64,000 bases of DNA, taken from Croceivirga thetidis. Its GTDB lineage: Bacteria > Bacteroidota > Bacteroidia > Flavobacteriales > Flavobacteriaceae. The DNA lies in the NCBI RefSeq assembly GCF_012272815.1, contig NZ_JAAWWL010000002.1, positions 774,280-838,279 on the forward strand, given 5' to 3'. Numbering within the stretch: the first letter of the stretch is position 1; every line of letters begins with the position of its first letter. The notes beneath the pieces are model-generated. The model saw only the letters and a program-made list of their open reading frames with translations, had not been told where the DNA came from and made no database searches. Shown here in pieces: positions 1-8,650 of the stretch. The translations under genes and the position numbers were made by a program.

Positions 1-998
1 ATATTGGTAAGACCCATATTCGTTTGGGAGCAATACAGAAAGGAATAACTTTTTTGAAACGCTCTGTAAATCATTCAAGGTATGTTTCGCAGCATGCACT
101 ATCTGAATCTTGGGCACTAAAACGATTGGGAGACGTCTACACGGAAGAGCTACGTACGCCAGAAAAGGCATTGCCATATCTGGATAGAGCCATTATTTTG
201 GCGGATTCCATAGGAAACAAAGATGATCTTTACCAGTCTTATCGTGATCGTTCTCAAGCTTATGAGGCTATGGGTTTCTATGATAAAGCAATCAAAGATT
301 TTGAACGCTATAAGACTATAAATGATAGTGTTTACAATATCGAAAGATCAAAGGAAATTGAGCATTTAAAAAAGGAGTTCGAAACAAGAGAAAAAGAACA
401 ACAGATAGTATTGCAAAAAAAGGAGATTACCGTTCTAGAACAACAAGCCTCCATCGGAAGCTTACAACGGATATTACTGGTAGTTGCCTTAGTGTTTTCA
501 ATGATAATTTTTTATGCGTTGTGGCAACGATTAAAGCGCAACAGGCAAGAAAAAGAAAAAATAAATGCTGAACTCGCCTTTAAAAAGAAGGAATTGACAA
601 CCAATGCTTTGCATTTAGCCAAGAAAAACGAAGTCTTGGAAAGTCTAAAACAAAAAGCGGAAGAATTAAAAGTAACTGACGATACCAAGAATGGCTACCA
701 ACAATTGATTCGAACCATCAATTTTGACTTACAGGATGATAACAACTGGGAGAATTTTGCACGATATTTTGAAGCCGTACATAAGGATTTTAATAGAAAT
801 GTAAAGGCTAAATATCCACAGGTGACCTCAAATGAGCTTCGCCTGTTGGCCTTATTAAAAATGGAACTCTCTTCGAAGGAAATTGCCAACATTTTGAATA
901 TTTCAAAGGAAGGAATCAAAAAAGCCAGATATCGACTACGTAAAAAACTAAAAATAGAGACGGACGACTCCTTACAAGAGTTGGTTATAACCCTTTGA
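1..998 (+). CDS. TPR / LuxR-type HTH membrane regulator (5' partial)
   Basis: The reading frame is open from base 3 and the N-terminus lies outside the window. What remains is TPR-like helical repeats, one membrane segment at about nt 471-530, a charged coiled coil, and a C-terminal LuxR/GerE-like helix-turn-helix at about nt 826-960 with the SSKEIANILNIS core. Such Bacteroidota proteins are thought to sense through periplasmic TPRs and bind DNA on the cytoplasmic side. The last 90 or so residues are nearly identical to those of the next gene, so this is a recent tandem duplication. The stop lies 5 bases before the next ATG, so the two genes are probably cotranscribed. The ligand is unknown. 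Confidence 0.85.
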   Translation, partial: IGKTHIRLGAIQKGITFLKRSVNHSRYVSQHALSESWALKRLGDVYTEELRTPEKALPYLDRAIILADSIGNKDDLYQSYRDRSQAYEAMGFYDKAIKDFERYKTINDSVYNIERSKEIEHLKKEFETREKEQQIVLQKKEITVLEQQASIGSLQRILLVVALVFSMIIFYALWQRLKRNRQEKEKINAELAFKKKELTTNALHLAKKNEVLESLKQKAEELKVTDDTKNGYQQLIRTINFDLQDDNNWENFARYFEAVHKDFNRNVKAKYPQVTSNELRLLALLKMELSSKEIANILNISKEGIKKARYRLRKKLKIETDDSLQELVITL

Positions 999-1003
999 GC
1001 ACC

Positions 1004-2863
1004 ATGAAAACCATTGTTCGCTATATTTTAATATTTCTGCTTATTTCTTTTACCAAACTTATTGGACAAACCAATGAGCAGTTGGATATTCTAATTGAAA
1101 CCTATGGTTCGCAGATTGATGACACTTCCAAAGTAAAAACGGCTGCGGCCATTTTTGAGGAATATTACAAGCTTAACCCAACCAAAGGTCTGGTATTTGC
1201 AAAAGATGGTTTCCTTTTGGCCGAAAAACTTGGTTTTGAAAAAGGAATTGCAGTTTCATTATTACAGCAGGGAAAGTACTTCAAATTGTTACGTAAAAAT
1301 GATTCCGCTGAATATTACTTGAAACTAGCTTCAAGAAAATTTGAGGCATTAAAGGACCATAAATCCAAAGATATGGTGAGCTTTCACCTACTAAAAGTTG
1401 CCTCCCAAAAGGGCAATCATCAACAGGTTTTAAATGAAGTCAATGAAAAAATAGACTATCATACCAATATCAAAAAGGATTCATTTTTAATAGCGAGATA
1501 TCTCGACCTTAAAGCGAGTACTTATCGTCATTTGACCGAATATGACAAAGGTTTTAAAAGTGCTTTTGATGCCCTGAAAATTGCCAAAAATTTAGATGAC
1601 AAGCAATTATTATTGGATTGCTACACTACTATCTCAAATTTATACCACTACATAATCGATGATGAAAATGCGGACCTGTACGCCGAAAAAGCTCTAAAAA
1701 TTGCTAAAGAAGGAAAGTTTATGCGTGCCGAGGCTAATTTGTTAAACAACCTTGGCAATTCCTTTTTCTTTCAAAAACGCTATGAGGAATCATTGACCTC
1801 CCTCAAGAAAAGTCTGAAAATATCTGAACGAATTGAAGCTAACGACCTTATTTCAATTACAAATTTTAACATCGGAAAATTATATGTGGAACAAAATGAA
1901 TTGAATAAAGGAGTTGATTTTCTAAAACAATCAATTACCCACTCAAGGACCGTTACAAAAAATCCTGTTTATCTCGTTTGGGGCTTGAACGGCTTAACTA
2001 ATGCTTATAATAAATTAAGTGAACCCCAAAGGGCAATTACGTTAGCCGATGAGGCGATTAAAATTTCAGATTCGACTGGTAATTTAGATGATCTTTCACT
2101 CGCATATTACCAACGTTACGAATCTTATGGATTGCTTAAAGACTATCAAAAAGCTTTAGAAGACCTAAAGTTGCATAAGGGTATCAACGACTCCGTCTAT
2201 AATATTTCAAAGAGTAAGGAAATACAACGATTGACCACTGAATTCGAAACGAAGGAGAAAGAACAACAAATCGCTTTGCAGGAAAATGAGATTAGGGTTT
2301 TGGAACAAAAGGAAGAAATCAGCACCCTGCAAAAAATAGTATTAGGTGGCTTGTTGATAATGTCGCTATTTGGATTTTATGGAATACATCAAAGACTAAA
2401 GCGTAGCAAGCTGGAAAAAGAAAAAATAAATGCCCAATTGGCTTTTAAAAAGAAGGAATTGACAACACATGCCCTACACTTGGCCAAAAAGAATGAAGTA
2501 TTGGCAGGTTTAAAACAAAAGGCAGCCGAACTAATAGATGAAGACGGTTCAAAAAATGGTTATATACAATTGATCCGAACCATTAATTTTGATTTACAGG
2601 ACGATAACAACTGGGAAAATTTTGCTCGATACTTTGAGGAAGTGCATAAAGATTTCAATAGCAATGTTAAGTCAAAATACCCTCAATTAACCTCCAATGA
2701 ATTACGCCTTTTGGCACTCTTAAAAATGAATCTTTCCTCAAAAGAGATAGCCAACATTTTAAATATATCACAAGAAGGGATCAAAAAAGCTCGATATCGT
2801 CTTCGAAAAAAACTCGATATTACATCTGAGGATTCTTTGCAAGACCTCGTATTAAGCCTTTAA
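1004..2863 (+). CDS. TPR / LuxR-type HTH membrane regulator (paralog 2)
   Basis: 619 residues from the ATG at 1004, chosen over a TTG at 995 because it opens directly into a signal peptide (MKTIVRYILIFLLISF, ending at IGQ). The order is signal peptide, periplasmic TPR array (about 25-420), coiled coil, membrane segment (about 445-462), a second coiled coil, then a LuxR-like HTH (about 563-610). There is no kinase or receiver domain, so signalling would pass straight through the membrane to the HTH. It is the downstream copy of a tandem pair. The gene just downstream has two direct-repeat sites ahead of a good promoter, so it is a plausible target. The signal sensed is unknown. Confidence 0.88.
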   Translation: MKTIVRYILIFLLISFTKLIGQTNEQLDILIETYGSQIDDTSKVKTAAAIFEEYYKLNPTKGLVFAKDGFLLAEKLGFEKGIAVSLLQQGKYFKLLRKNDSAEYYLKLASRKFEALKDHKSKDMVSFHLLKVASQKGNHQQVLNEVNEKIDYHTNIKKDSFLIARYLDLKASTYRHLTEYDKGFKSAFDALKIAKNLDDKQLLLDCYTTISNLYHYIIDDENADLYAEKALKIAKEGKFMRAEANLLNNLGNSFFFQKRYEESLTSLKKSLKISERIEANDLISITNFNIGKLYVEQNELNKGVDFLKQSITHSRTVTKNPVYLVWGLNGLTNAYNKLSEPQRAITLADEAIKISDSTGNLDDLSLAYYQRYESYGLLKDYQKALEDLKLHKGINDSVYNISKSKEIQRLTTEFETKEKEQQIALQENEIRVLEQKEEISTLQKIVLGGLLIMSLFGFYGIHQRLKRSKLEKEKINAQLAFKKKELTTHALHLAKKNEVLAGLKQKAAELIDEDGSKNGYIQLIRTINFDLQDDNNWENFARYFEEVHKDFNSNVKSKYPQLTSNELRLLALLKMNLSSKEIANILNISQEGIKKARYRLRKKLDITSEDSLQDLVLSL

Positions 2864-2883
2864 AATTCGGCGGACGGAAACAC

Positions 2884-2932
2884 TGTCCACTCCTTGTCCC
2901 ATAATTATTATATGAGTGTCCACCAGTTGTCC
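2884..2932 (+). promoter_or_regulatory. Paired direct repeats, putative activator sites
   Basis: TGTCCAC-N3-TTGTCC occurs at 2884-2899 and again at 2917-2932, 33 bases apart, about three helical turns on the same face of the DNA. The copies lie about 45-95 bases upstream of the start predicted from the -7 element at 2967. That fits an activator site. The tandem LuxR-type regulators immediately upstream are the obvious candidate binders; this is inference. Confidence 0.6.
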
Positions 2933-2943
2933 ACCTCTATTAT

Positions 2944-2974
2944 TTTAACTCTCAATATCAGCGATTTAGGTTTG
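2944..2974 (+). promoter_or_regulatory. Bacteroidota-type promoter of the aerolysin-like lipoprotein
   Basis: TTTA at 2944-2947, 19 bases, then TAGGTTTG at 2967-2974, matching the TTTG-N19-21-TAnnTTTG consensus. Transcription would start near 2979, leaving a leader of about 110 bases. The leader contains a small stem (GGTCT with AGACC) before the start codon at 3090. Confidence 0.55.
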
Positions 2975-3089
2975 TGATGTCATTAAGTTGACAACCAGTT
3001 TTGTGGTCTTGCTCGGATAAGGGCTGCAGACCGATACCGGGCAGGTCACACAGAACAACTATCAAGTTTAATCCACAAAACAATTCGTG

Positions 3090-4769
3090 ATGAAAGTAGA
3101 TTTAAAATTAATTAACAGGTATTCAATTTGGTTAGTGTTACTTATTGCAATGGCCTGCAGTAAAGATGAAACTTCTGAACCTATTGATCCTGAGGGGCAA
3201 TTGGAAGAAACACAATCAAATGTTGATACCGATGAATACGAAAGAGACGAAGGCCAATTGGGTTTAGGAATAAGTGTACGGAGTTTAAAACAAAAGGGAT
3301 ATGCACCTACCAAAGCCATTATTTCCATTTTGGAAGGAGATAAGGCCGGTGACTATGAAGTAGAAATAGACCAAAACACCTTTCTGGCCACCTTTTCATT
3401 CGAAAATAAAGACCTATCGGAATCTGAGAAAAACGGCTTGGAGGATGGCGTTGCCCTTAAAATAACCGTAGAAAATGAACTTGGAGAAGTTCTCGCAGTT
3501 TATACCAGCACCAGGTATTCTTTGATGTCGAGCCCTGAAGAAATTGAAGTAGATGATTCTACCAAAGCTGATATTAACCCCATAGTCTTGAATCCTGAAG
3601 TGGACTACTATTTACAAATATTAAATGCCGATTTAACCGCGGTATTTGGTGCTCCTTCTGCCACTTTACGCACTTCAACCACAAATTTTGCGACAGAAGT
3701 TAAAGTTAGGTCAAGTGAGGATTTAGATTATGTAAACGATACGCAAGAGACAATCCCATTCACTAGATTTAGATTTGAAACGGTAGATGCTGAAAACAAC
3801 ATTTTCAACATCTACAATCCAAATGGGGCTAAAAAGCATTATTTATATATGGATGGCAACAATCGTTTAAATGTACAATCAGAGGCCAATTACTCGAACA
3901 ATAACGGGAATACTCCAGATGCTGCTAGTCGCGCCAATTATCAATTTAAAATAGAAAAAGTGGATACCGGAAAATTCGTTATCGCACCAGAAACCACTAA
4001 TATTCCGTTGATCGCCTCAGCAAGTTTAGCATCCATTACTTCTCAAGTAGTAGAAAACCCATCCCATTTTAGAATCTTGAACTTTGAAATCGACTGGAGT
4101 ATCCAATCACGAAAAACGAGTTTTTTGGCGCCAATACTTCCACCATCACAAACAATTGCAGCTTACAATACAGCACTCAAAAATTGTGGTAGTGGGCCCT
4201 TAACAGATGTTGTCGGGGTAACCGAGTCATTGACCCGAACGGATACCTACTCTTGGTCTGAATCCATTCAAGTTGCTACATCGGTTGAAGCCAGTTTATC
4301 AACAACAATCTCGTCAACAATTGAAACCAGTGTCAATACACAATTTTTTGGTGCTTCAAATTCGGTAACTGCATCGGTAACAGCTGGTTTAAGTGTTGGG
4401 CATACCACAACTGAAACCAGGACAGAAACCAACGAAACGACCACTTCAGAAAGCATTAAACTCGCTTCAGAACGAACGATTACCGTTCCGCCGGGCAGAG
4501 GAACAACTGCTGCTGATATTTATCAAAAGTATGAGAACATTCGAATACCCTACGTTCAGAAATATGAGATTCGTGGAAATTATCAAGATGGAAGTAAATT
4601 AAGTGGATTGGAAATAATGTCGCAATTCAATTTTAATGGATTCTCAGGAGTAGTAAATGAGGTGGGTATTGATTTTATCGACATAACACTTAGAGGTACC
4701 TCAGTAATTAGTCATTTGGTCTCAAGGGAAATCGTGACGAGGGATATTCCAGATGCATGCCAAAACTAA
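3090..4769 (+). CDS. Surface lipoprotein with lectin-like and aerolysin-like regions
   Basis: 559 residues; ATG at 3090 taken instead of the GTG one codon earlier. A lipoprotein signal peptide ends at C23. The residues after it (C-S-K-D-E) match the C-x-K-(D/E)2 lipoprotein export signal described in Capnocytophaga, which predicts surface display. Residues about 173-345 look like repeated beta-trefoil/lectin strands. From about 385 there is a long amphipathic Ser/Thr-rich beta region with alternating polar residues, then ERTITVPPG at about 462-470, the pattern of aerolysin/ETX-MTX2 pore-forming proteins. The lectin-plus-aerolysin order resembles natterin-type proteins. Fold and pore formation are inferred by eye; a plain adhesin is possible. 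Confidence 0.6.
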   Translation: MKVDLKLINRYSIWLVLLIAMACSKDETSEPIDPEGQLEETQSNVDTDEYERDEGQLGLGISVRSLKQKGYAPTKAIISILEGDKAGDYEVEIDQNTFLATFSFENKDLSESEKNGLEDGVALKITVENELGEVLAVYTSTRYSLMSSPEEIEVDDSTKADINPIVLNPEVDYYLQILNADLTAVFGAPSATLRTSTTNFATEVKVRSSEDLDYVNDTQETIPFTRFRFETVDAENNIFNIYNPNGAKKHYLYMDGNNRLNVQSEANYSNNNGNTPDAASRANYQFKIEKVDTGKFVIAPETTNIPLIASASLASITSQVVENPSHFRILNFEIDWSIQSRKTSFLAPILPPSQTIAAYNTALKNCGSGPLTDVVGVTESLTRTDTYSWSESIQVATSVEASLSTTISSTIETSVNTQFFGASNSVTASVTAGLSVGHTTTETRTETNETTTSESIKLASERTITVPPGRGTTAADIYQKYENIRIPYVQKYEIRGNYQDGSKLSGLEIMSQFNFNGFSGVVNEVGIDFIDITLRGTSVISHLVSREIVTRDIPDACQN

Positions 4770-4897
4770 AACATTCAGTTTTCTTTAAAATATGTGCTTA
4801 AAGAAGTCATCTAGTTTTTAGACTTCAAGGTTTTTATTCTTGTGTTATCACTATAAATTTCAGGCAGATTAATTCTTTGTTTAGCATAATAGGAATG

Positions 4898-4928
4898 AAA
4901 AAAGCTTCACCTTAGTGAAGCTTTTTTT
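4898..4928. terminator. Bidirectional intrinsic terminator
   Basis: A perfect 13-base-pair stem (AAAAAAGCTTCAC with its complement) closes on the loop CTTA and carries A/T runs on both sides. It serves the lipoprotein gene on the plus strand and ggt on the minus strand. Confidence 0.85.
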
Positions 4929-4954
4929 CGAACCATAGGCAAACTTGTTCGAAT

Positions 4955-6640
4955 TCAATATCCAGAAGCACCACTATCAGGTTGGGCGGCATCTGAGGCT
5001 CCGGTCATTAATTTTTTGTCAGAATCATAGGTAATACCCATCAACGCTCCCATATTGTAGCGTTCACGAAAGGTATGCCCCATTGATTCAAGTATTTTTC
5101 GAGTATCGGGTGATAAAAGGTCCTTTTCGTAGACCACTTGGTCAGGTAACCATTGGTGATGAATTTTCAAGGCTTCAATCGCCTTGTCAATTCGCATTTC
5201 AAATTCCAATACGTTCAAGGTGGTCTGAAAAACGGTATTGATGATGGTGCGCCCACCAGGGCTACCAATAACCAGATATGGTTTTCCGTTTTTGCCAACT
5301 ATGGTCGGTGTCATACTTGAAAGCATTCGTTTTTCGGGAGCGATTAGGTTTGGCTGACTCCCTATTTGTCCCCTACTATTTGTGATTCCTGGTTGTGGAT
5401 TAAAATCCCCCATTTCATTATTGAAAATAAAACCCAGCTCTGTGGAGCCCAATTTTGACCCATAACTGTACTCTAAGGTATAGGTCATGGATACGGCGTT
5501 ACCAAATTTATCCATCGTTGATAGATGGGTTGTGCTTTCACCATCATAGGGATGGCCGTATTTAGTTGAATCACTAACCGAGGCCCTTGACATATCAATG
5601 CCTGCAAACCTTTTTTGCGCAAACGCTTTTGAGGTCAATTTCTCAATCGGGATATCCGGATTAAAATCTGGATCGCCCAAATGTTCGGCACGGTCCGCAT
5701 ATGCCCTGCGCATGGCTTCTATCAATAGGTGTAAATGTGCTGCACTGTTGAACTCTGCTTTTTTGAAATCGGCCAGTTCCATGAGGTTCATCATTTCAAC
5801 TAAAACAACACCGCCAGAACTTGGTGGCGGCATGGAATAAATATCGTACCCCTTGTAATTTCCTTGAATTGGTTTGCGTTCTATCGCCTCGTACTTTTTC
5901 AAATCCTTTTTAGTGATCAATCCTCCATTTTCCTTCATCCAAGAAGCAATCTTCGTGGCTGTGCTACCCTTGTAAAAACCATCCCGACCTTTATCTCGAA
6001 TTAATTTCAAAGTCTCTGCGAGTTGCGGTTGTTTCCATAAATCACCTGGCTCTGGAATGGTTCCCTTCTTAGTAAGAAAATAGTTCTTCATAAACTCAGT
6101 ACCATCTTCTTGCTCATGAAATCGGTTTGCTGCTCGGTAGAGGGACCAATTAAATGGAAAACCTTTTTCCGCTTGGTCTATGGCAGGTTGTACCAATTCT
6201 TTCCAGCTGAGCTTGCCATATTTTTGGTGCGCCATATAAAGTCCAGCTACGGTGCCTGGCACCCCAATGGCTTTTGCCGTTTTGTGGTTGCTATCTTCAA
6301 TCACTTTACCGTCGTCATCAAGATACATATCAGGAGTAGCTGCGAGCGGTGCTTTTTCTCGAAAATCCAATGTGGTGACCTTTCCATCTCTGTTCATGAA
6401 AACAATAAAACCACCACCGCCAATATTTCCTGCTGCGGGATGTGTAACTGCCAAAGAAAATGCAGTGGCTATAGCAGCATCAATAGCATTACCTCCCTTT
6501 TTTAGTATTTCCACCCCAATTTCAGACGAGGTTCGGTCTGAAGAAACTACCATTCCGTTTTTGGCATACGTTTGGGCAGTGCCCTGTATACTTAAAAGTA
6601 GAATTGAATTAATTAGAAAAAAGCGTAGTGTTCGATTCAT
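4955..6640 (-). CDS. ggt: Gamma-glutamyltransferase
   Basis: Exported N-terminal nucleophile hydrolase that cleaves gamma-glutamyl bonds, e.g. in glutathione, and transfers the glutamyl group to water or amino acids. The start is set at the ATG at 6640 (or the adjacent one at 6643), because it opens a signal peptide ending at GTAQ; longer versions bury it. This gives 561 residues, the usual family length. The autoprocessing motif T-T-H-L-S is present with the predicted nucleophile at Thr370. The substrate-binding GSPGG loop lies near the C-terminus. It stands alone, converging on the lipoprotein gene through a shared terminator. Confidence 0.95.
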   Translation of the reverse strand: MNRTLRFFLINSILLLSIQGTAQTYAKNGMVVSSDRTSSEIGVEILKKGGNAIDAAIATAFSLAVTHPAAGNIGGGGFIVFMNRDGKVTTLDFREKAPLAATPDMYLDDDGKVIEDSNHKTAKAIGVPGTVAGLYMAHQKYGKLSWKELVQPAIDQAEKGFPFNWSLYRAANRFHEQEDGTEFMKNYFLTKKGTIPEPGDLWKQPQLAETLKLIRDKGRDGFYKGSTATKIASWMKENGGLITKKDLKKYEAIERKPIQGNYKGYDIYSMPPPSSGGVVLVEMMNLMELADFKKAEFNSAAHLHLLIEAMRRAYADRAEHLGDPDFNPDIPIEKLTSKAFAQKRFAGIDMSRASVSDSTKYGHPYDGESTTHLSTMDKFGNAVSMTYTLEYSYGSKLGSTELGFIFNNEMGDFNPQPGITNSRGQIGSQPNLIAPEKRMLSSMTPTIVGKNGKPYLVIGSPGGRTIINTVFQTTLNVLEFEMRIDKAIEALKIHHQWLPDQVVYEKDLLSPDTRKILESMGHTFRERYNMGALMGITYDSDKKLMTGASDAAQPDSGASGY

Positions 6641-7001
6641 CATTTCTTTGATTTTATTTGAGCGGTTTTGTGAAGCTATCGAAGATAGGGATTTAAAGAG
6701 ATGATAAAATCTGCTAAAAGAATTCATTGATTTTAAAATTTCTGGAATTATACAACCAACAACTTTCAATGTTAATTTAGAAGAAGAAAAAATCCTTATC
6801 AGATTCTAGTAGGATTAACCGGTTTCTCTCGTGGATACCTTAAGAACAAAACCAAACATTAAAGCTCATTACCGCTAAGGCTTTTCGGGATTCACTTCGT
6901 GCATCCCTCATACAGCATTATGCAAATGCTGAAGTCTTTAAATAAAAAAACCACTAGAGTAAACTCTGTGGTTTTTTTATTTCAAGCCTAGCGCTTGATT
7001 G
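6641..7001. other. Structured intergenic region with tandem stem-loops
   Basis: This 360-base gap holds no convincing gene. It contains an inverted repeat AATCCT/AGGATT (6792-6817) and a hairpin GGGAT...ATCCC (6887-6907). A perfect 7-base-pair hairpin, CAGCATT-ATGCA-AATGCTG, follows at 6913-6931, then the terminator at 6944-6977. Read on the plus strand, that order would suit a small structured RNA, but I found no clear promoter for one. The part near 6641-6780 should hold the ggt promoter, which I could not place. Confidence 0.4.
6944..6977. terminator. Terminator of tRNA-Ser (bidirectional)
   Basis: AACCAC(T)AGAGT pairs with ACTCTGTGGTT, with one bulged T, flanked by A7 on the left and T7 on the right. 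It follows the tRNA in its direction of transcription and also works for a plus-strand transcript. Confidence 0.8.
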
Positions 7002-7086
7002 CGGAGGAAGAGGGATTCGAACCCCCGGAGGTGTGACCCTCAACAGTTTTCAAGACTGCCGCATTCGACCACTCTGCCATTCCTCC
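7002..7086 (-). tRNA. tRNA-Ser(UGA)
   Basis: On the minus strand an 85-base class II tRNA folds with acceptor GGAGGAA/TTCCTCC, D-loop GAGTGGTCGAATGCGG, and anticodon arm CAGTC-TTGAAAA-CTG reading TGA. It has a long variable arm and a TpsiC arm with GGTTCGAATCC. The discriminator is G, as expected for serine. CCA is not fully encoded (GC follows). Confidence 0.95.
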
Positions 7087-7097
7087 TTTTGCGGGTG

Positions 7098-7128
7098 CAA
7101 ATATACATCCTTTTTATATTTTGAAAAA
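7098..7128 (-). promoter_or_regulatory. Promoter of tRNA-Ser
   Basis: On the minus strand, TATATTTG (7105 to 7098) is a perfect -7 element. A T-rich -33 region (TTTT) lies 19 bases upstream. The predicted start near 7093 is a few bases before the mature tRNA. Confidence 0.65.
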
Positions 7129-7812
7129 TTACTTTTTCAATGTTTTCGTTGTTTCACCTTGCCCAACGATAACAATACTTGTTGTGTCTAAAAAAAGACC
7201 GGTTTCTACAACCCCTGGAATACTAATAAGCTTAGTGTTTAGGGTTGTTAAATCATCTACATCGAAGATATCAATGTCGAGAATAAAGTTACCCTCATCT
7301 GTAGTGTAGGGTTGGTCAGCTTTCATTCTTAAGATTGGTGACAAGCTCATTTCCTCAAGAATTTTCGAAATACTTGTCGTTGCAAACTGAATGGTTTCTA
7401 CTGGCAATTTGAATTTACCCAAGCGTTCAACTTGTTTGGCAGCATCTGCAATGATGATATTGATATCCGTATTATAGGCCAATATCTTCTCTCTTAACAA
7501 TGCCCCACCACCACCTTTTATCAACTGAAAATTGCCATCAAATTCATCCGCACCGTCAATAGTAACGTCCAATCTTTTCGCCTTATCGAGTGTAGTCAAA
7601 GGAATACCCACCTCTATTGCCAAGGTTTCTGTCGCATCTGAAGATGGCACACCAACTACTTGTAAACCATTTGCAACCAACCTTCCCAAACCCTTCACCA
7701 TGTGGGCAGCGGTAGAGCCCGTACCCAGACCCACTTTCATACCGTCTTTAATGTATTTGAGGGATTCAAGTGCAGCAATTTCCTTTTCTCGGTCTTTTGG
7801 GTTGGATGACAT
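7129..7812 (-). CDS. rpiA: Ribose-5-phosphate isomerase A
   Basis: Interconverts ribose 5-phosphate and ribulose 5-phosphate in the non-oxidative pentose phosphate pathway; cytoplasmic. The 227-residue length is normal. Family motifs are present: GLGTGSTA phosphate loop, DGADE carrying the active-site aspartates, and KGGGGALLREK with the catalytic lysine and glutamate. It is a single gene that reads toward the tRNA and is divergent from the HAD phosphatase gene. Confidence 0.96.
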   Translation of the reverse strand: MSSNPKDREKEIAALESLKYIKDGMKVGLGTGSTAAHMVKGLGRLVANGLQVVGVPSSDATETLAIEVGIPLTTLDKAKRLDVTIDGADEFDGNFQLIKGGGGALLREKILAYNTDINIIIADAAKQVERLGKFKLPVETIQFATTSISKILEEMSLSPILRMKADQPYTTDEGNFILDIDIFDVDDLTTLNTKLISIPGVVETGLFLDTTSIVIVGQGETTKTLKK

Positions 7813-7884
7813 TATTAATTTGAATTTAATTGTTTGAGCGCGTTAATTTAATGCGGAAGATTCTAATGAGGAAATCCATTCCTT

Positions 7885-7892
7885 TAATTTTG
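7885..7892 (+). promoter_or_regulatory. Possible -7 element, nearly leaderless
   Basis: TAATTTTG matches TAnnTTTG and lies five bases before the ATG at 7897, so a transcript from it would have almost no leader. No good -33 match is visible. Confidence 0.3.
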
Positions 7893-7896
7893 AAAT

Positions 7897-8637
7897 ATGA
7901 TAAAAGCAGTGATTTTTGATTTGGATGGCACACTCATTCAAACCGAAGAATTGAAGGCAAGGTCATATGCCCAGGCTACACACCTATTGACTAAAAGAAT
8001 GGTATCTGAAGAAGATGTTTTGGATGTTTTTGGAGACTTGGTGGGTCTTTCTAGAGAAAAAGTGTTGCAGGGTTTAGTTAAAGAGTTTCAAATTGAATTT
8101 AAGAGTTCACTTGAGACCGAAGCATTATTTGAAATTGAACAAAAACTTATTGAGAAACGTTTGGAAATATATCATGAAATACTTGAAGATGTGGATATGT
8201 TATCTGAACATTTCTGTGAAGATACCCTCGGCCTTTTTCGAAAAATTGCCGAAGAAAAACATTGTAAGGTTGTACTGGCTACGATGTCACATTTGTTAGA
8301 GGCCAAAAAGGTAACATCGGTAATAGGTATCTACGATAAATTTGACTTAATTCTTACCAAAGACGATGTCGAAAATGGCAAGCCTAACCCCGAAATTTAT
8401 TTAAAAGCGATAGAGAAACTCCAGCTTAGGTCGAATGAATGCTTGGTGCTAGAAGATTCCGTAAATGGAATAAAGGCAGCCAAAGCTGCCAAAATTCCTG
8501 TTTTTGCCGTTACCAATTCCATCACTAGAAAATCGGTATTGGAAAGTAATCTGGTGCAACCTGAGTTTTTGGTGGATAACATGAAAAATCTTTCAGGTCA
8601 AGTTTTCAACTTTATTCAATCAATGAAAGACCAATGA
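7897..8637 (+). CDS. HAD-superfamily phosphatase, beta-phosphoglucomutase-like
   Basis: 246 residues. Motif I is FDLDGTLIQTEE with the nucleophile Asp near residue 9. A helical cap follows. Motif II is the T of LATMSH, motif III the K of NGKPNPEIY, and motif IV VLEDSVNGIKAA. The NGKPxPE and DSxxGxxAA signatures are those of the phosphoglycolate phosphatase/beta-phosphoglucomutase branch. Substrate cannot be read from sequence; a sugar-phosphate phosphatase is likely. It is divergent from rpiA and shares no operon. Confidence 0.85.
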   Translation: MIKAVIFDLDGTLIQTEELKARSYAQATHLLTKRMVSEEDVLDVFGDLVGLSREKVLQGLVKEFQIEFKSSLETEALFEIEQKLIEKRLEIYHEILEDVDMLSEHFCEDTLGLFRKIAEEKHCKVVLATMSHLLEAKKVTSVIGIYDKFDLILTKDDVENGKPNPEIYLKAIEKLQLRSNECLVLEDSVNGIKAAKAAKIPVFAVTNSITRKSVLESNLVQPEFLVDNMKNLSGQVFNFIQSMKDQ

Positions 8638-8650
8638 TTTTGAATATCAT

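Larger units (their letters stand above)
2864..3089 (+). other. Control region of the aerolysin-like lipoprotein
   Basis: 225 bases holding the two TGTCCAC-N3-TTGTCC repeats, the promoter at 2944-2974 and a roughly 110-base leader with a GGTCT/AGACC stem. No ORF of note. Confidence 0.6.

Noticed and set aside
2884-2932. CRISPR-like repeats
   Set aside because: Only two short copies, no spacer array and no cas genes; they fit protein-binding sites.
5598-6704. Long plus-strand reading frames opposite ggt
   Set aside because: They are in antisense frames of a clear gamma-glutamyltransferase gene and show no domain or codon support.
7002-7086. Integration site at tRNA-Ser
   Set aside because: No integrase, no direct repeat of the tRNA 3' end and no foreign-looking segment nearby.
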